Assembly (NCBI GenBank): GCA_021805565.1 | Contig: JAJZFA010000005.1 | Span: forward strand, 1 to 64,000 | Direction of reading: 5' to 3' | DNA length: 64,000 bases | From: Pseudomonadota bacterium | GTDB taxonomy: Bacteria; Pseudomonadota; Alphaproteobacteria; Acetobacterales; Acetobacteraceae | Shown: piece after piece, positions 51,933 to 61,177 of the stretch | How positions within the stretch are numbered: position 1 is the stretch's first letter | Layout: every line of letters begins with the position of its first letter | Program-made: the position numbers and the translations under genes | The notes under the pieces: model-generated | Told to the model about the DNA's origin: nothing | Database searches by the model: none | What the model saw: the letters and a program-made list of their open reading frames with translations, nothing else

Positions 51933-52688
51933 ATGGCCAGCGAAGCGATCCTGCCAGGGGCGGAACCGTTCCTGTTCGAGGGCAATGACACCGGCGTTTT
52001 GGTCATACACGGCTTTACCGGCAGTACGCAGAGCATGCGGCCGCTGGGCGAAGCGCTGAACCGGGCCGGCTTCACTGTCAGCGGCCCGCGCCTGGCCGGC
52101 CACGGCGTGTCGCCGCAAGCCATGGCCCGAACCGGCGCGCGCGACTGGGTTGCATCCGTCGAAGCCGCCTATGCCGACCTGCGGGCGCGCACCGCCCGGG
52201 TGTTCGTGACCGGGCTGTCGATGGGCGGCACGCTGACATTGTATCTGGCGGGGATGCACGGCGCGGAGATCGCCGGCGCGATCCCGATTAACGCATTGGT
52301 CCGGCTGGATTCGCCGGATATGGCCGCGATTACCTTCGCCGCCGGCATGCCGCCCACCGTGCCGGGCATCGGATCGGATATCAAAAAGCCGGGAGTGCAT
52401 GAACTCGCCTATGCCGAAGTGCCGGTGCCCTGCTTCGCCGAAATCCATGCGCTGTCCAGCGTCACCCATGCGCTGCTGCCGCGCGCTGTCTGCCCAATGC
52501 TGATCGTCACCTCCCGCGAGGACCATGTCGTCCCCCCGGAAAATGGCGATTTCATTGCCGCCCGGCTGGGTTCCTCGCGGATCGAGCGGCTTGGGCTGGA
52601 CAATTCCTATCACGTCGCGACCATCGACAACGACGCCGGGTTGATCGCCGAAAAGGCAATCCACTTCATCGAAAGCCTCGGTGGCTAA
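51933..52688 (+). CDS. Alpha/beta hydrolase, carboxylesterase (Est30-like)
   Basis: This 251-aa serine hydrolase has GVLVIHGFTGS as oxyanion loop, nucleophile elbow GLSMGG (Ser96), acid in TSREDHVVPP (near 196) and His in LDNSYHVATID (near 228). This is the geometry of the carboxylesterase/monoacylglycerol lipase group. ATG 51933 has GGGAGAGG upstream. It precedes the Liv transporter genes by 15-20 bases on the same strand, so it may be co-transcribed and act on the imported compound. Confidence 0.85.
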   Translation: MASEAILPGAEPFLFEGNDTGVLVIHGFTGSTQSMRPLGEALNRAGFTVSGPRLAGHGVSPQAMARTGARDWVASVEAAYADLRARTARVFVTGLSMGGTLTLYLAGMHGAEIAGAIPINALVRLDSPDMAAITFAAGMPPTVPGIGSDIKKPGVHELAYAEVPVPCFAEIHALSSVTHALLPRAVCPMLIVTSREDHVVPPENGDFIAARLGSSRIERLGLDNSYHVATIDNDAGLIAEKAIHFIESLGG

Positions 52689-52709
52689 ACCAAACAACGG
52701 GAGATGAAC

Positions 52710-53969
52710 ATGCAGGCAAGAACCGCGGCGAAAACAATCGCCGGGGCGGCCCTTGGGGTCGCCATGGCGACACTGCTGGCCGCACGGCCGGCGGCGGCAC
52801 AGGACAAAACAGTGACAATGGGGGCGATTCTGCCTTTGTCCGGCCTGTTCTCAACGCTCGGTCCGCCGGAACGCGACGCGATGCAGATGGCGGTCACGAA
52901 AATCAATGGCGGTGGCGGATTCGAGGTCGGCGGCCAGAAATACAAGCTGGCGCTGAAGGTGCTGGACGACGAATCCACCGCGGCCACCGTGGGCATCGCG
53001 GCGTTCCGCCAACTGGTGCAGGTGGACAACGTGCCGGTGCTGGTGCTGGCCGACAACACCCGCAACTATGCCTCGCTGTTGCAGCGCTTTCCGTTGCCGT
53101 TGCTCAACATCCTGGACAGCACCTACCCCAGCATCCTGGACGTTGACAAACATGTGTTCCTGCTGCGGTCAGACACGCCGGCCTATGTACCGGGCGCGGT
53201 CTGGTATCTGGCGAACGTGCTGCACAAGAAGCGCATCGCCTGGATCGGTTCGGCCGCCGACCCGTATTCCACGGGGATCGAAACCTGGGTGAAGAAGGCC
53301 GCCGCCGAATACGGGGTGGAGGTTGTCGCCGACGTCAATTATCCGCCCGGCACGACGAATTTCTCGCCCTTCATCCAGACGGCGATGGCCGCGAAGCCAG
53401 ACGCGATCTACCTGGGCGGGGTGACGCAGGAAGTGCTGCCGGTGGCCAAGCAGTTGTTCCAGGCCGGTATCCGCGACCTGCCGGTGTTTCACAATTCGGG
53501 GGCGACGCCGACTCAAGCGAAGCAGATCATCGGCGACGATCTGTATAACGACGTCATGGCAACGAATTACGACTTTGCCGGCACACTGCCCGAAACCTCC
53601 GATAATCCGGCGACCAAGACATTCTATAAGGACTTCCTGGCGCAGTACAAGGAATATCCCGACGATCTGACGATGTGGGCCTATGACGCGCCGTATGTGC
53701 TGATCGGGGCGATGCAGAAAGCCGGCAGCGTGACAGACCGGGAGAAAATCTATCAGGCGATGCTGACCCAGACCGTGCCGGCCGAAACGATCAGCGGCTG
53801 GATGCCGGCCGAGGGCGGCAAATTGTTCCACGGCCGCGACGCGCAGACCTTGTCCGAGGGCGTGCGGTGGTGCACCGCGACGAAAACCATCGCGCCGGCG
53901 TTCCTTTACTTCATGGACGGGCTGAAGGTGACCGACCAGAAGCTGATTGCGAACGGCTGCGGGGGGTAA
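52710..53969 (+). CDS. ABC transporter substrate-binding protein, branched-chain amino acid type
   Basis: This periplasmic LivJ-type binding protein (Peripla_BP_6) of about 419 aa has a signal peptide over residues about 1-30 (AGAALGVAMATLLAARPAAAQ) and mature start DKTVTMGAILPLSG. The fold has two lobes: AWIGSAADPYSTGIETWV and AIYLGGVTQEVLPVA. Two ATGs are close: 52704 has no room for the GGGAG at 52699-52703, so ATG 52710, six bases on, is preferred. It is followed by both permease and both ATPase genes. Ligands of this class include amino acids, amides, urea and aromatics; none is specified here. Confidence 0.9.
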   Translation: MQARTAAKTIAGAALGVAMATLLAARPAAAQDKTVTMGAILPLSGLFSTLGPPERDAMQMAVTKINGGGGFEVGGQKYKLALKVLDDESTAATVGIAAFRQLVQVDNVPVLVLADNTRNYASLLQRFPLPLLNILDSTYPSILDVDKHVFLLRSDTPAYVPGAVWYLANVLHKKRIAWIGSAADPYSTGIETWVKKAAAEYGVEVVADVNYPPGTTNFSPFIQTAMAAKPDAIYLGGVTQEVLPVAKQLFQAGIRDLPVFHNSGATPTQAKQIIGDDLYNDVMATNYDFAGTLPETSDNPATKTFYKDFLAQYKEYPDDLTMWAYDAPYVLIGAMQKAGSVTDREKIYQAMLTQTVPAETISGWMPAEGGKLFHGRDAQTLSEGVRWCTATKTIAPAFLYFMDGLKVTDQKLIANGCGG

Positions 53970-53975
53970 AAGCGT

Positions 53976-54842
53976 TTGCTGCAACAGGCGTTGGTGAACG
54001 GCGTTGTCCTGGGTGCGCTGTTCGCCCTTCTGGGGGTGGGCCTGACGCTGGTGTACGGCGTCATGGAGGTGCCGAATTTCGCCCAGGCCGGGGTGGTGAC
54101 GATCGGCGCCTATATCATGGTGACCCTGCATCAGTCCGCTCGCTGGCCGTTCTATCTGGCAGTGGCGGGCGGCGTGCTGGCCGCCGGTGCGATTTCCGTG
54201 GCAACCGAGCGATTTGCGTACCGGTATGTGCGGACACGGCCGCTGGCCGCTCCGGCGGTCGCCCTGGGCCTGCTGCTGATCCTGGATAACAGCGCACTGG
54301 AACTATGGGGCGGCGATCACGTGTCGTTGACGCCGCCCTATGGCGCGGGGCTGGTGCAACTGGGCGGAATGACGATACCGGCGGTCGGTGTGGCCCTGGT
54401 GCTGACAGCGGCGGTGTCGATGCTGCTGCTGTGGCTGCTGCTGACCCGCACGGGGATCGGCCGGGCCATCCGCGCGGTATCGCAGAACGCCGAAGCGGCG
54501 GCGACGCTGGGCATCGAACTGGAACGGCAATACGTAACCGCGTTTTTTATCTCTGGCGTGCTGGCCGGGCTTGCGGCGTTCGCCTATGCGCCAACCTATG
54601 CGGTCTTTCCGTATATGGCGGACGGGGTAATCTTCAACGGATTCGTCGTCGTGATCCTGGGCGGACTCGGCAATGTCTGGGGCGCGGCGGTCGGGGGTAT
54701 CCTGCTCGGTCTCGTGGAGAGCCTCAGCGCGGTTTATGTCTCGGCCGCCTATCAGACCGTAATCGGATTCGTGGTGCTGCTGGCGGTGATCGTGTTGCGC
54801 CCGGCCGGCCTGTTCGCCGGAACGGCCCGGAGAGTCGCATGA
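53976..54842 (+). CDS. livH: Liv-type ABC permease LivH
   Basis: This inner-membrane permease (BPD_transp_2, about 288 aa) has eight or so hydrophobic helices, opening VNGVVLGALFALLGVGLTLVYGVM. It has the motifs RAIRAVSQNAEAAATLGIE (coupling region) and GFVVVILGGLGNVWGA. It starts at TTG 53976, six bases after the binding-protein stop, with a GGGGGG run upstream. Confidence 0.92.
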   Translation: MLQQALVNGVVLGALFALLGVGLTLVYGVMEVPNFAQAGVVTIGAYIMVTLHQSARWPFYLAVAGGVLAAGAISVATERFAYRYVRTRPLAAPAVALGLLLILDNSALELWGGDHVSLTPPYGAGLVQLGGMTIPAVGVALVLTAAVSMLLLWLLLTRTGIGRAIRAVSQNAEAAATLGIELERQYVTAFFISGVLAGLAAFAYAPTYAVFPYMADGVIFNGFVVVILGGLGNVWGAAVGGILLGLVESLSAVYVSAAYQTVIGFVVLLAVIVLRPAGLFAGTARRVA

Positions 54843-54864
54843 GCCTGACAAGGGTCGCGGGACG

Positions 54865-55788
54865 GTGAAGGGCGCATGGCCGTATGTCGGCATCGCCGTG
54901 GTGACGCTGGCGATGTGGGCGCTGCTGGTCAGCGTCAACGCGTTCTATGCCGGGGTGCTCGCCAGCATCCTGATCTGGACGGTGGCAACCAGCGGCTTGA
55001 ACGTGATCGCCGGCCTGGGCGGTTACCCCAGCCTGGTGCAGGGCGCGTTCTATGGCATCGGCGCCTATGCCTCGGCGCTCGCCCTGATCCATGGCCAGAA
55101 CCTATGGGTGGCCACCCTCCTGGCGGTGGTGTCCGCCGGGTTGGCGGGCCTGCTGATCGGGCTGGTCTTCGCACGCACGCGCGGTCAGTATTTCGGCATG
55201 GGCACGCTGTTCTTCGGCGTGGTCGTCGCCCTTGTACTGACCAACTGGACAGGCCTGACGCAGGGGCCGCTCGGGCTGATGGTGCCGTTCGGCTTCGCCA
55301 CCAACGACCAGCTCGACTGGATCGTTCCGCTGTCGGCGGGCGCCTCGCTGGCCCTGGTTCAGGCGCTGGGCACGTCGCGGCTGGGGCTGCGGCTGGTGAC
55401 GGTGCGCGCCGATGAGGACCTGGCCGAACATATCGGCGTGCCGACCGCGCGGACCAAGCTGGCGGGCCTTGTCATCTCGGCGATGATCGGCGGTTTCGCC
55501 GGGATGCTGATCGCCCAGTACAACGGTACCATCTCCCCCGACCTGTTCGATCAGACGGTGGGCTTCGTGATGTTCGTCGCGGTCGCGGTGGGCGGCGCCG
55601 GCCGGGTGCTGGGGCCGCTTGTCGGCAGCGCGTTCATCGTCGGCGTGCCGGACGTGCTCAATCTGCCGTCGGGGATCGGGCTGCTGGTGGTGGGGGTGAT
55701 CTTCGTCGTCATCGTTATCGTTGTGCCGGACGGCCTGATGGGCGGGGTGGACGCGATCCGGCGGCGGCTGCCAGGATTCCGCGCATGA
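54865..55788 (+). CDS. livM: Liv-type ABC permease LivM
   Basis: This second permease subunit (307 aa) has the LivM pattern ATSGLNVIAGLGGYPSLVQGAFYGIGAYASAL and RADEDLAEHIGVPTARTKL. C-terminal VAVGGAGRVLGPLVGSAF resembles the LivH loop. It starts at GTG 54865, 22 bases after livH, and overlaps livG by ATGA. Confidence 0.92.
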   Translation: MKGAWPYVGIAVVTLAMWALLVSVNAFYAGVLASILIWTVATSGLNVIAGLGGYPSLVQGAFYGIGAYASALALIHGQNLWVATLLAVVSAGLAGLLIGLVFARTRGQYFGMGTLFFGVVVALVLTNWTGLTQGPLGLMVPFGFATNDQLDWIVPLSAGASLALVQALGTSRLGLRLVTVRADEDLAEHIGVPTARTKLAGLVISAMIGGFAGMLIAQYNGTISPDLFDQTVGFVMFVAVAVGGAGRVLGPLVGSAFIVGVPDVLNLPSGIGLLVVGVIFVVIVIVVPDGLMGGVDAIRRRLPGFRA

Positions 55789-56480
55789 CCGTGCTGTTGC
55801 GGGTCGAGGGCGTCAGCAAGGTTTTCGGCGGCCTGCGGGCGGTCGATGAGATGGATCTGTCGGTGCCCGCGGGCACGGTGTTCGGGGTGATCGGCCCGAA
55901 CGGATCGGGCAAAACGACGTTTCTCGGCCTGCTCAGCGGCACCCACAAGGCGGATGGCGGGCGCATTACGCTGGAGGGGCAGCGGATCGACGGCCTTGCC
56001 GCGCATCTTACCGTCCGGGCCGGCATTGCCCGGACCTTTCAGACCACCCGGCTGTTTGCCGGCTGGACGCTCGGCGCCAACTTGGCCGCCGCCGCTCGGC
56101 CCGGGTCGCCGCCGCCGGACGACGTGCTGGCGCTGACCGGCCTGACCGCGCGAACCGGGCAGGTTTGCGCCAGCCTGTCGAATGCCGAACAGCGGCTGGC
56201 GATGATCGCCGTGGCACTGGCAACGCGACCGAAGCTGCTGCTGCTGGACGAACCGGCGGTAGGCATGTCGCCGCCCGAAGCAGCATCGCTGTCGCGCACC
56301 ATCGCGCGCATCCGCGACGAACTGGGCCTGAGCGTGCTGATCGTCGAGCACAACATGCACCTGATGATGAATCTGGCCGACCGGATCGTGGCGATGAACG
56401 CGGGCCGCAAGCTGGCCGAGGGCACGCCCGGCGAAATCCGGTCCAACCCGGACGTTATCGCGTCCTATCTGGGAACCTGA
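55785..56480 (+). CDS. livG: Liv-type ABC ATPase LivG
   Basis: This cytoplasmic ATPase (231 aa) has Walker A GPNGSGKTT, a signature segment LSNAEQRLAMIAVAL, Walker B LLLLDEPAVGMS and H-loop VLIVEHNMHL. The signature is unusual: the Gly of LSGGQ/LSYGQQ is replaced by Ala. It starts at ATG 55785 overlapping the livM TGA. The last residues are shorter than in E. coli LivG. Confidence 0.92.
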   Translation: MTVLLRVEGVSKVFGGLRAVDEMDLSVPAGTVFGVIGPNGSGKTTFLGLLSGTHKADGGRITLEGQRIDGLAAHLTVRAGIARTFQTTRLFAGWTLGANLAAAARPGSPPPDDVLALTGLTARTGQVCASLSNAEQRLAMIAVALATRPKLLLLDEPAVGMSPPEAASLSRTIARIRDELGLSVLIVEHNMHLMMNLADRIVAMNAGRKLAEGTPGEIRSNPDVIASYLGT

Positions 56481-56482
56481 GA

Positions 56483-57196
56483 ATGGCGCTGCTCGACATC
56501 GCCGGAGTCAGCGTCCGCTTCGGTAACGTGCCGGCGCTGCGCGGCGTGTCGCTGTCGGTCGATGCCGGGGAGGCCGTGGCCGTGCTGGGTGCCAACGGCG
56601 CGGGCAAGACCACGCTGCTGCGTGCGATCATGGGCCGGGTGCCGATCGATACCGGCACATTGACGCTGGATGGCGCGGCGATCGGCGGCATGCGCACCAG
56701 CGGGCTGGTGGACCGGGGACTGTCGCTATGCCCGGAAGGGCGGCAGTTGTTCCCAGCGATGTCGGTCGAGGACAACCTGCTGCTGGGGGCCAATCGCGCC
56801 GCGATCCGCGTCGCGCGCGCCAGGCTGGCGACGATCTACGAGCGCTTTCCCTGGCTGCGGGAACGGCGCCGCGTTCTGGCGGGCGCGTTTTCAGGCGGCG
56901 AACAGCAGATCGTGGCGATCGGCCGGGCGCTGATGGCCGCACCGCGGTTGCTGCTGCTCGATGAGCCGTCCAGCGGGCTGTCGCCCGTTGCCATCGGGCG
57001 CGTGCGCGAACTTCTGGGGCAGGTGCGCGAGACCGGGACCGCCATTTTGCTGGTGGAACAGAACGTGCAACTGGCCGCGGTCATGACCGGGCGCGGATAC
57101 GTGCTGAACCGTGGCACCATCGCGGCGTCCGGGGAAACGGCCGCGCTGGTGGACAGCGAGGCGCTGGCGGATGCCTATCTGGGCGGGACGGCCTGA
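56483..57196 (+). CDS. livF: Liv-type ABC ATPase LivF
   Basis: This second ATPase (237 aa) has Walker A GANGAGKTT, a LivF-type PEGRQLFPAMSVEDNLLLG, signature FSGGEQQIVAIGRAL, Walker B LLLLDEPSSGLS and LLVEQNV. It starts two bases after livG at ATG 56483. It completes the five-gene transporter. Confidence 0.93.
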   Translation: MALLDIAGVSVRFGNVPALRGVSLSVDAGEAVAVLGANGAGKTTLLRAIMGRVPIDTGTLTLDGAAIGGMRTSGLVDRGLSLCPEGRQLFPAMSVEDNLLLGANRAAIRVARARLATIYERFPWLRERRRVLAGAFSGGEQQIVAIGRALMAAPRLLLLDEPSSGLSPVAIGRVRELLGQVRETGTAILLVEQNVQLAAVMTGRGYVLNRGTIAASGETAALVDSEALADAYLGGTA

Positions 57197-57207
57197 CCTA
57201 AACCGCT

Positions 57208-59001
57208 TCACAACGGCCCAAGCATCCCCAGTTCCATCGCCTTGATCTGCAATGCCAAAAACTTCGAGTTGATCCGGCATTTCGCCAGCCCGCCGGCGAT
57301 GAACCAAAGGCCCTGTTGCGGCGTGCGCTTGTACATATTGCAGAGTTCGCCATCCGGTCCGATGCCCCAGACCTGACCGATGCGCTCCGCCATCGCGTCG
57401 CCAAGCGTTCGGCGCACGAGCTCGACTTGCGGAAAGTAACCGGTCGCCAGCACAAGAAGATCGGCCGGGACGGTCGATCCGTCGTTCAGCAGCACGCCAT
57501 CGGCGACGAAGCGCTCGATCCGGTCATACTGTAGCAGGCCCAACTCGCCCTTGATCATTAGCTTCGAACTACCGGCGTCGAGATTGTAACCGCCGCCGCG
57601 GCGGTAGTATTTCATCTGATGGCCGGTCTCGTCGTCGCCGATATCGTGCTTAAAGCCGATGCGCTTCAGGCCGGCGATCATATCTTTGTCCAGTTCCAGC
57701 ATCCGCTGCACGACGGCCTTATAGGCTTTCAGCACCAGCGGCGGCGGCGCGGACGCGACGATCAGATCGCAATCCTCCAGCGCCCCGCCCTCATCCCAGA
57801 TCGCTTCGTTCAGCTTTGCGCTGGGGTCGATCGATACCACGGTGGTGGACCCGCGCTGGATCAGCGTGGTGTTGACGCCGTGGCTGTGCAGGTCCAACGC
57901 GATGTCGTTGGCGCTGCTGCCGGTGCCCAGGATCAAGGCGTTCTTGCCCTGCCACCCCGCACCGCTGTCGAAACCTTCCGAGTGGATGACCTCGCCCGTG
58001 AAATCCTCCAGCCCCGGCAGGTCCGGAAGCATGGGATAGGAACTGACGCCGTTGGCGAACACCAAATGCCGGGGCCGCACCACGCGTTCAGTACCGTCAC
58101 CGCGCTTCACCTGGGCGGTCCAGCATTGTTCGGTGTCGTCCCAGGTGGCGCCGGTGAATTCGGTATCGGTCCAGCAGTTGATCTCCATGGCTTCGGCGTA
58201 GAATTCGAACCACAGACCCAACATGTCCTTGGGGATGTATTTCGGCCAGGTCGGCGGGAATTCCATATACGGCAGGTGGTTCAGGTGGATGGAATTGTGC
58301 AGCGCCAGCGAGTGGTAGCGCTTGCGCCAACTGTCGCCGATGCGCGGCCATTTTTCCACGACCAGCGTATCGACGCCCTGTTGGTTGAGCCGAGCGGCGA
58401 TGGACAGGCCGGCCTGGGCGGCGCCGATGACGAGGACGGTTGGTTCCCGGTCTTCATAGGCGCTGGCCTTGCGGCGCACATCGGCCCAGTTGTCGCCGCC
58501 GAAATTGCGGGAATAGGCGGATCCGGTGGGGCGGTTGGCGCCGGTTTTGTCCTCGTGTCCGTCCAGTGCTTCAAGCGTGGTGGACAGCAGCCAGGCTTTC
58601 ATCGCGCCGCCATTGTCCGGGTCCGGCGACAGACGGACGATGCCGGCGCCGCGGCCGGTGTTGGTTTTGAATTCGAAGATTGCCTCGATGCTGTCGATGC
58701 CGAGGCGTTTGACCCGGCGGGGTTGCCGGCGGTTGGGGGGTAGATGAAAGCCATGCGCGCCGGTGCGGGGCTGTTCGCTGGCCAGGCGTGTCGCGATGGT
58801 GTCCCGGCCGGCGACGGGTGTCATGTGCCACGTGAAGGCCAGAACGTCCTGCCAATGGCTATCCTGGTGGAACAGGGGGCCGAGTTGAGCCGCATCGCCG
58901 GCGGCCAGCGCCGTTTCAAAGGCCGCGAGCCAGTCCTCGGCGGCGCGCTGGGTTTGCTGGGCGGCCTGAAATTCCAGGAAGGATTGGTCGAAATCGTTCA
59001 T
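57208..59001 (-). CDS. Flavin-containing monooxygenase with N-terminal NTF2-like domain
   Basis: This 597-aa protein has an NTF2/SnoaL-like domain at about residues 15-140 (WLAAFETALAAGDAAQLGPLFHQDSHWQDVLAFTW). An FMO/Baeyer-Villiger-type enzyme follows. FAD motif VLVIGAAQAGLSIAARL lies near 190, the FMO fingerprint-like FTGEVIHSEGF near 345, the NADPH motif ALILGTGSSANDIALDL near 365, and C-terminal VLATGYFPQ. It should oxygenate N, S or carbonyl groups with O2 and NADPH. ATG 59001 has GGAG upstream. It converges with the Liv operon, 11 bases away; substrate uptake followed by oxidation would make sense but is unproven. Confidence 0.85.
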   Translation of the reverse strand: MNDFDQSFLEFQAAQQTQRAAEDWLAAFETALAAGDAAQLGPLFHQDSHWQDVLAFTWHMTPVAGRDTIATRLASEQPRTGAHGFHLPPNRRQPRRVKRLGIDSIEAIFEFKTNTGRGAGIVRLSPDPDNGGAMKAWLLSTTLEALDGHEDKTGANRPTGSAYSRNFGGDNWADVRRKASAYEDREPTVLVIGAAQAGLSIAARLNQQGVDTLVVEKWPRIGDSWRKRYHSLALHNSIHLNHLPYMEFPPTWPKYIPKDMLGLWFEFYAEAMEINCWTDTEFTGATWDDTEQCWTAQVKRGDGTERVVRPRHLVFANGVSSYPMLPDLPGLEDFTGEVIHSEGFDSGAGWQGKNALILGTGSSANDIALDLHSHGVNTTLIQRGSTTVVSIDPSAKLNEAIWDEGGALEDCDLIVASAPPPLVLKAYKAVVQRMLELDKDMIAGLKRIGFKHDIGDDETGHQMKYYRRGGGYNLDAGSSKLMIKGELGLLQYDRIERFVADGVLLNDGSTVPADLLVLATGYFPQVELVRRTLGDAMAERIGQVWGIGPDGELCNMYKRTPQQGLWFIAGGLAKCRINSKFLALQIKAMELGMLGPL

Positions 59002-59278
59002 CTTCGGTCTGCTCCGGGCGGCAAGTTTGGGGCGCTGGACGGCACTTACCGGTGAGTATGCCGGCATTGCCGCCGGTGTCCAATCGGGTGACCCCAGCTC
59101 GCGGGTCAGTTTGCACGTGCTCCACCGACTCAAAGCAGTGGTCGCCGAGTCACCGGGCACCACATTCGGACTTGCGCTGTACTACATGAAGTCTACAAAA
59201 TTGCGGTTTTGTTATTTGTAAAAATTAGTATATTCTTAATCAAATTTACCCGCATCAATCTATTCCTACCGCAATAAT

Positions 59279-60415
59279 TCAGTCTGTGAGACTAAGAGGG
59301 GAATGCCGGGCAGCGAAATCCAGGGTAAGATCTGGATCGGGATAGGTGCCTGCACGCCGCTTCGGCGGCGGACTAACGGGTGTGAGGTGGCCGGTCCCCT
59401 CCATCTCCTTTAGCACCTTCTTGTAGTGTCCAGCGTGAAATGCCGTATCCTCGAGCACAAAAAGTTCAACATCGCGAACTGTGGCACGCGTACCGGAAAA
59501 TTGCGCCTCAATCATTCGCCGTAATAGCCGCGTATCCGGCTTCGGTTCGAAAAGCACCTGTTGGTTGAAATTGGTTGCGTCGGAAAAACGCATGCCGCCG
59601 GCTGGGTCGATGCGCCACATGGCCTCCTTCATCTTTCGCAAACCAAGAAGGCTACGCGTTGCGAAAAACAAAAAATAATCGCTTGCGCCCCGATCATTAA
59701 GCATCTCAAATGATCGAACATATCGCGCGCCAGCGGCGCGTCTCAACTGATCCCGATAGAGATCATGCAGGAAGTTCTTGCGGGCATGGCCGGAAAGAGT
59801 ATCGGCCTTGCGCCAATCCGGACAACCAAAAAGTGCGTCGAAATTCTCAGGCTGGTCCTTGTGACTCAAGAAACGGTTAATTTCCTCGAACATAAAATTC
59901 AGCAGTAGCTCGGTACTTGATCGATTCATTAGGCTGGCCATGATGCGCATCGGTATCCCCGTCCATCCGAAGGGATCGACAAGGGCAAATGCAGGCGCCC
60001 CCGGGGTCTGTGCAAGACGAGGGGCGATCGTTTGGTCGTAGGCTTCCTCGACGGATTGGCGAGGATGCACGGAGATCGATGTGCTCGGCACAACCAAGCC
60101 TTCGTCGCGCAATGCCGCTATATTAGCCGTGAGCGCATCGACCGTGCGCCGGTCACGCTCAACGAAATGGAATTCGAATACCGACTGTAGTTTACGCCCG
60201 TGGGCGGCAAGGGCCTTGAGCGCGATGATCGGCGAACCGTCCTCGCCGCCAGAATATCGCCCCGGCCCCGCGAACCCGTCAACGTAAACCACTCTGGGGA
60301 AGCCGCCGTGGCTCAGAATGGCGAACCATGGCTCAAGATATGCACCCAAGAGCCCAAGCTTCGCAGCTGTGTGCGGTACCAAAGGCCAGCTTACATCCGT
60401 ACGAGGGTCTGACAA
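59279..60415 (-). CDS. tcmP: Three-Cys-motif partner protein TcmP
   Basis: This 378-aa protein matches the TcmP family, which is nearly always next to a Gp37/Gp68 three-Cys gene. The N-terminal WPLVPHTAAKLGLLGAYLEPW is typical. It has a Rossmann-like motif YVDGFAGPGRYSG (residues 44-56) resembling methyltransferase motif I and a VDPFGWTG segment (about 146-153) resembling a DPPY/F-type motif IV, so an S-adenosylmethionine-dependent amino-methyltransferase role is conceivable. The C-terminal part is helical. The TTG start at 60415 is 12 bases after the stop of the partner gene; no ATG is available. The GC content is below the host average. The function is unknown. Confidence 0.85.
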   Translation of the reverse strand: MSDPRTDVSWPLVPHTAAKLGLLGAYLEPWFAILSHGGFPRVVYVDGFAGPGRYSGGEDGSPIIALKALAAHGRKLQSVFEFHFVERDRRTVDALTANIAALRDEGLVVPSTSISVHPRQSVEEAYDQTIAPRLAQTPGAPAFALVDPFGWTGIPMRIMASLMNRSSTELLLNFMFEEINRFLSHKDQPENFDALFGCPDWRKADTLSGHARKNFLHDLYRDQLRRAAGARYVRSFEMLNDRGASDYFLFFATRSLLGLRKMKEAMWRIDPAGGMRFSDATNFNQQVLFEPKPDTRLLRRMIEAQFSGTRATVRDVELFVLEDTAFHAGHYKKVLKEMEGTGHLTPVSPPPKRRAGTYPDPDLTLDFAARHSPLSLTD

Positions 60416-60427
60416 AGCGGCGACTGC

Positions 60428-61177
60428 CTACTCAGCCGCTGCAACTTGCGGCGCGAGGTATTGGGGAAACTCGTTCCACTCGCGGTCGTCCAGCGCCCGG
60501 CCGCCAGTTTTTGGCCGCGCACCGCCCCATTGCTTGAAAAAGAAGGCAACGCCTTGGCGCAGACACTGGTCACGTATCTGACGTACCCATTCAATCTGGA
60601 TCGGTCTTGCTCCCGGTCCGCTTTCACCACCGACGATGACCCAGTCGATACCGGTTAGGTCGAGGGACCCAAGCGGGCCGAGCAGCGGCTCCAAAGACAA
60701 AAATCGCATCGATGCTGGCGCATTCTGGAGATGGGCAAGCCGTGACTTGGCCTGAGCGTCCTCGATGGAGACGCCGCACCAGATATGGCGGGGTCCCCGT
60801 GCTTTGCCGTAGCGCGTTATGAGATATTTACGCATGAGGGAACTGCGTTTGGTCAGTATCTGAAATATATGCCAGTCCGCGCGCTCCATAGCGTCAAATA
60901 TTCTGTCTACGAATTGAAAAGGCACCCCCTTTTGAAAAAGGTCGCTCATTGAGTTAACAAAAATCATGCGCGGTCTACGCCATTTTAGCGGCTGCTCAAT
61001 TCGCTCCGGCCGGAGCGTCAGATCGAAGCCAGACGAGAACGGGTGGTCGGGGACACCGCGAAACCGCTCCGAAAATCGTTCCGCGTAGCAGTTGTCACAG
61101 CCCTGACTGACTTTCGTGCAGCCAGTGACCGGATTCCAAGTGGCGTCTGTCCACTCGATTGCGCTGCCATCCGCCAT
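60428..61177 (-). CDS. Three-Cys-motif protein of the phage Gp37/Gp68 (DUF5131) family
   Basis: This 249-aa protein begins with IEWTDATWNPVTGCTKVSQGC and has the cysteine motif Cys20-X6-Cys27-X2-Cys30. This resembles, but does not equal, the CX3CX2C [4Fe-4S] motif of radical-SAM enzymes. The family segments MIFVNSMSDLFQKGVP, QILTKRS, IWCGVSIED, LSLEPLLGPLG and DWVIVGGESGPGARP follow. C-terminal QGVAFFFKQWG is typical. ATG 61177 has GGGGGA upstream. It is followed by tcmP after 12 bases. The name reflects a phage gene but no other phage gene is here. An RNA or DNA modification role for the pair is conjecture. Confidence 0.88.
   Translation of the reverse strand: MADGSAIEWTDATWNPVTGCTKVSQGCDNCYAERFSERFRGVPDHPFSSGFDLTLRPERIEQPLKWRRPRMIFVNSMSDLFQKGVPFQFVDRIFDAMERADWHIFQILTKRSSLMRKYLITRYGKARGPRHIWCGVSIEDAQAKSRLAHLQNAPASMRFLSLEPLLGPLGSLDLTGIDWVIVGGESGPGARPIQIEWVRQIRDQCLRQGVAFFFKQWGGARPKTGGRALDDREWNEFPQYLAPQVAAAE

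Noticed and set aside
60428-61177. Prophage because of the Gp37/Gp68 name
   Set aside because: No other phage gene, integrase or attachment site is visible; the family is common outside phages.
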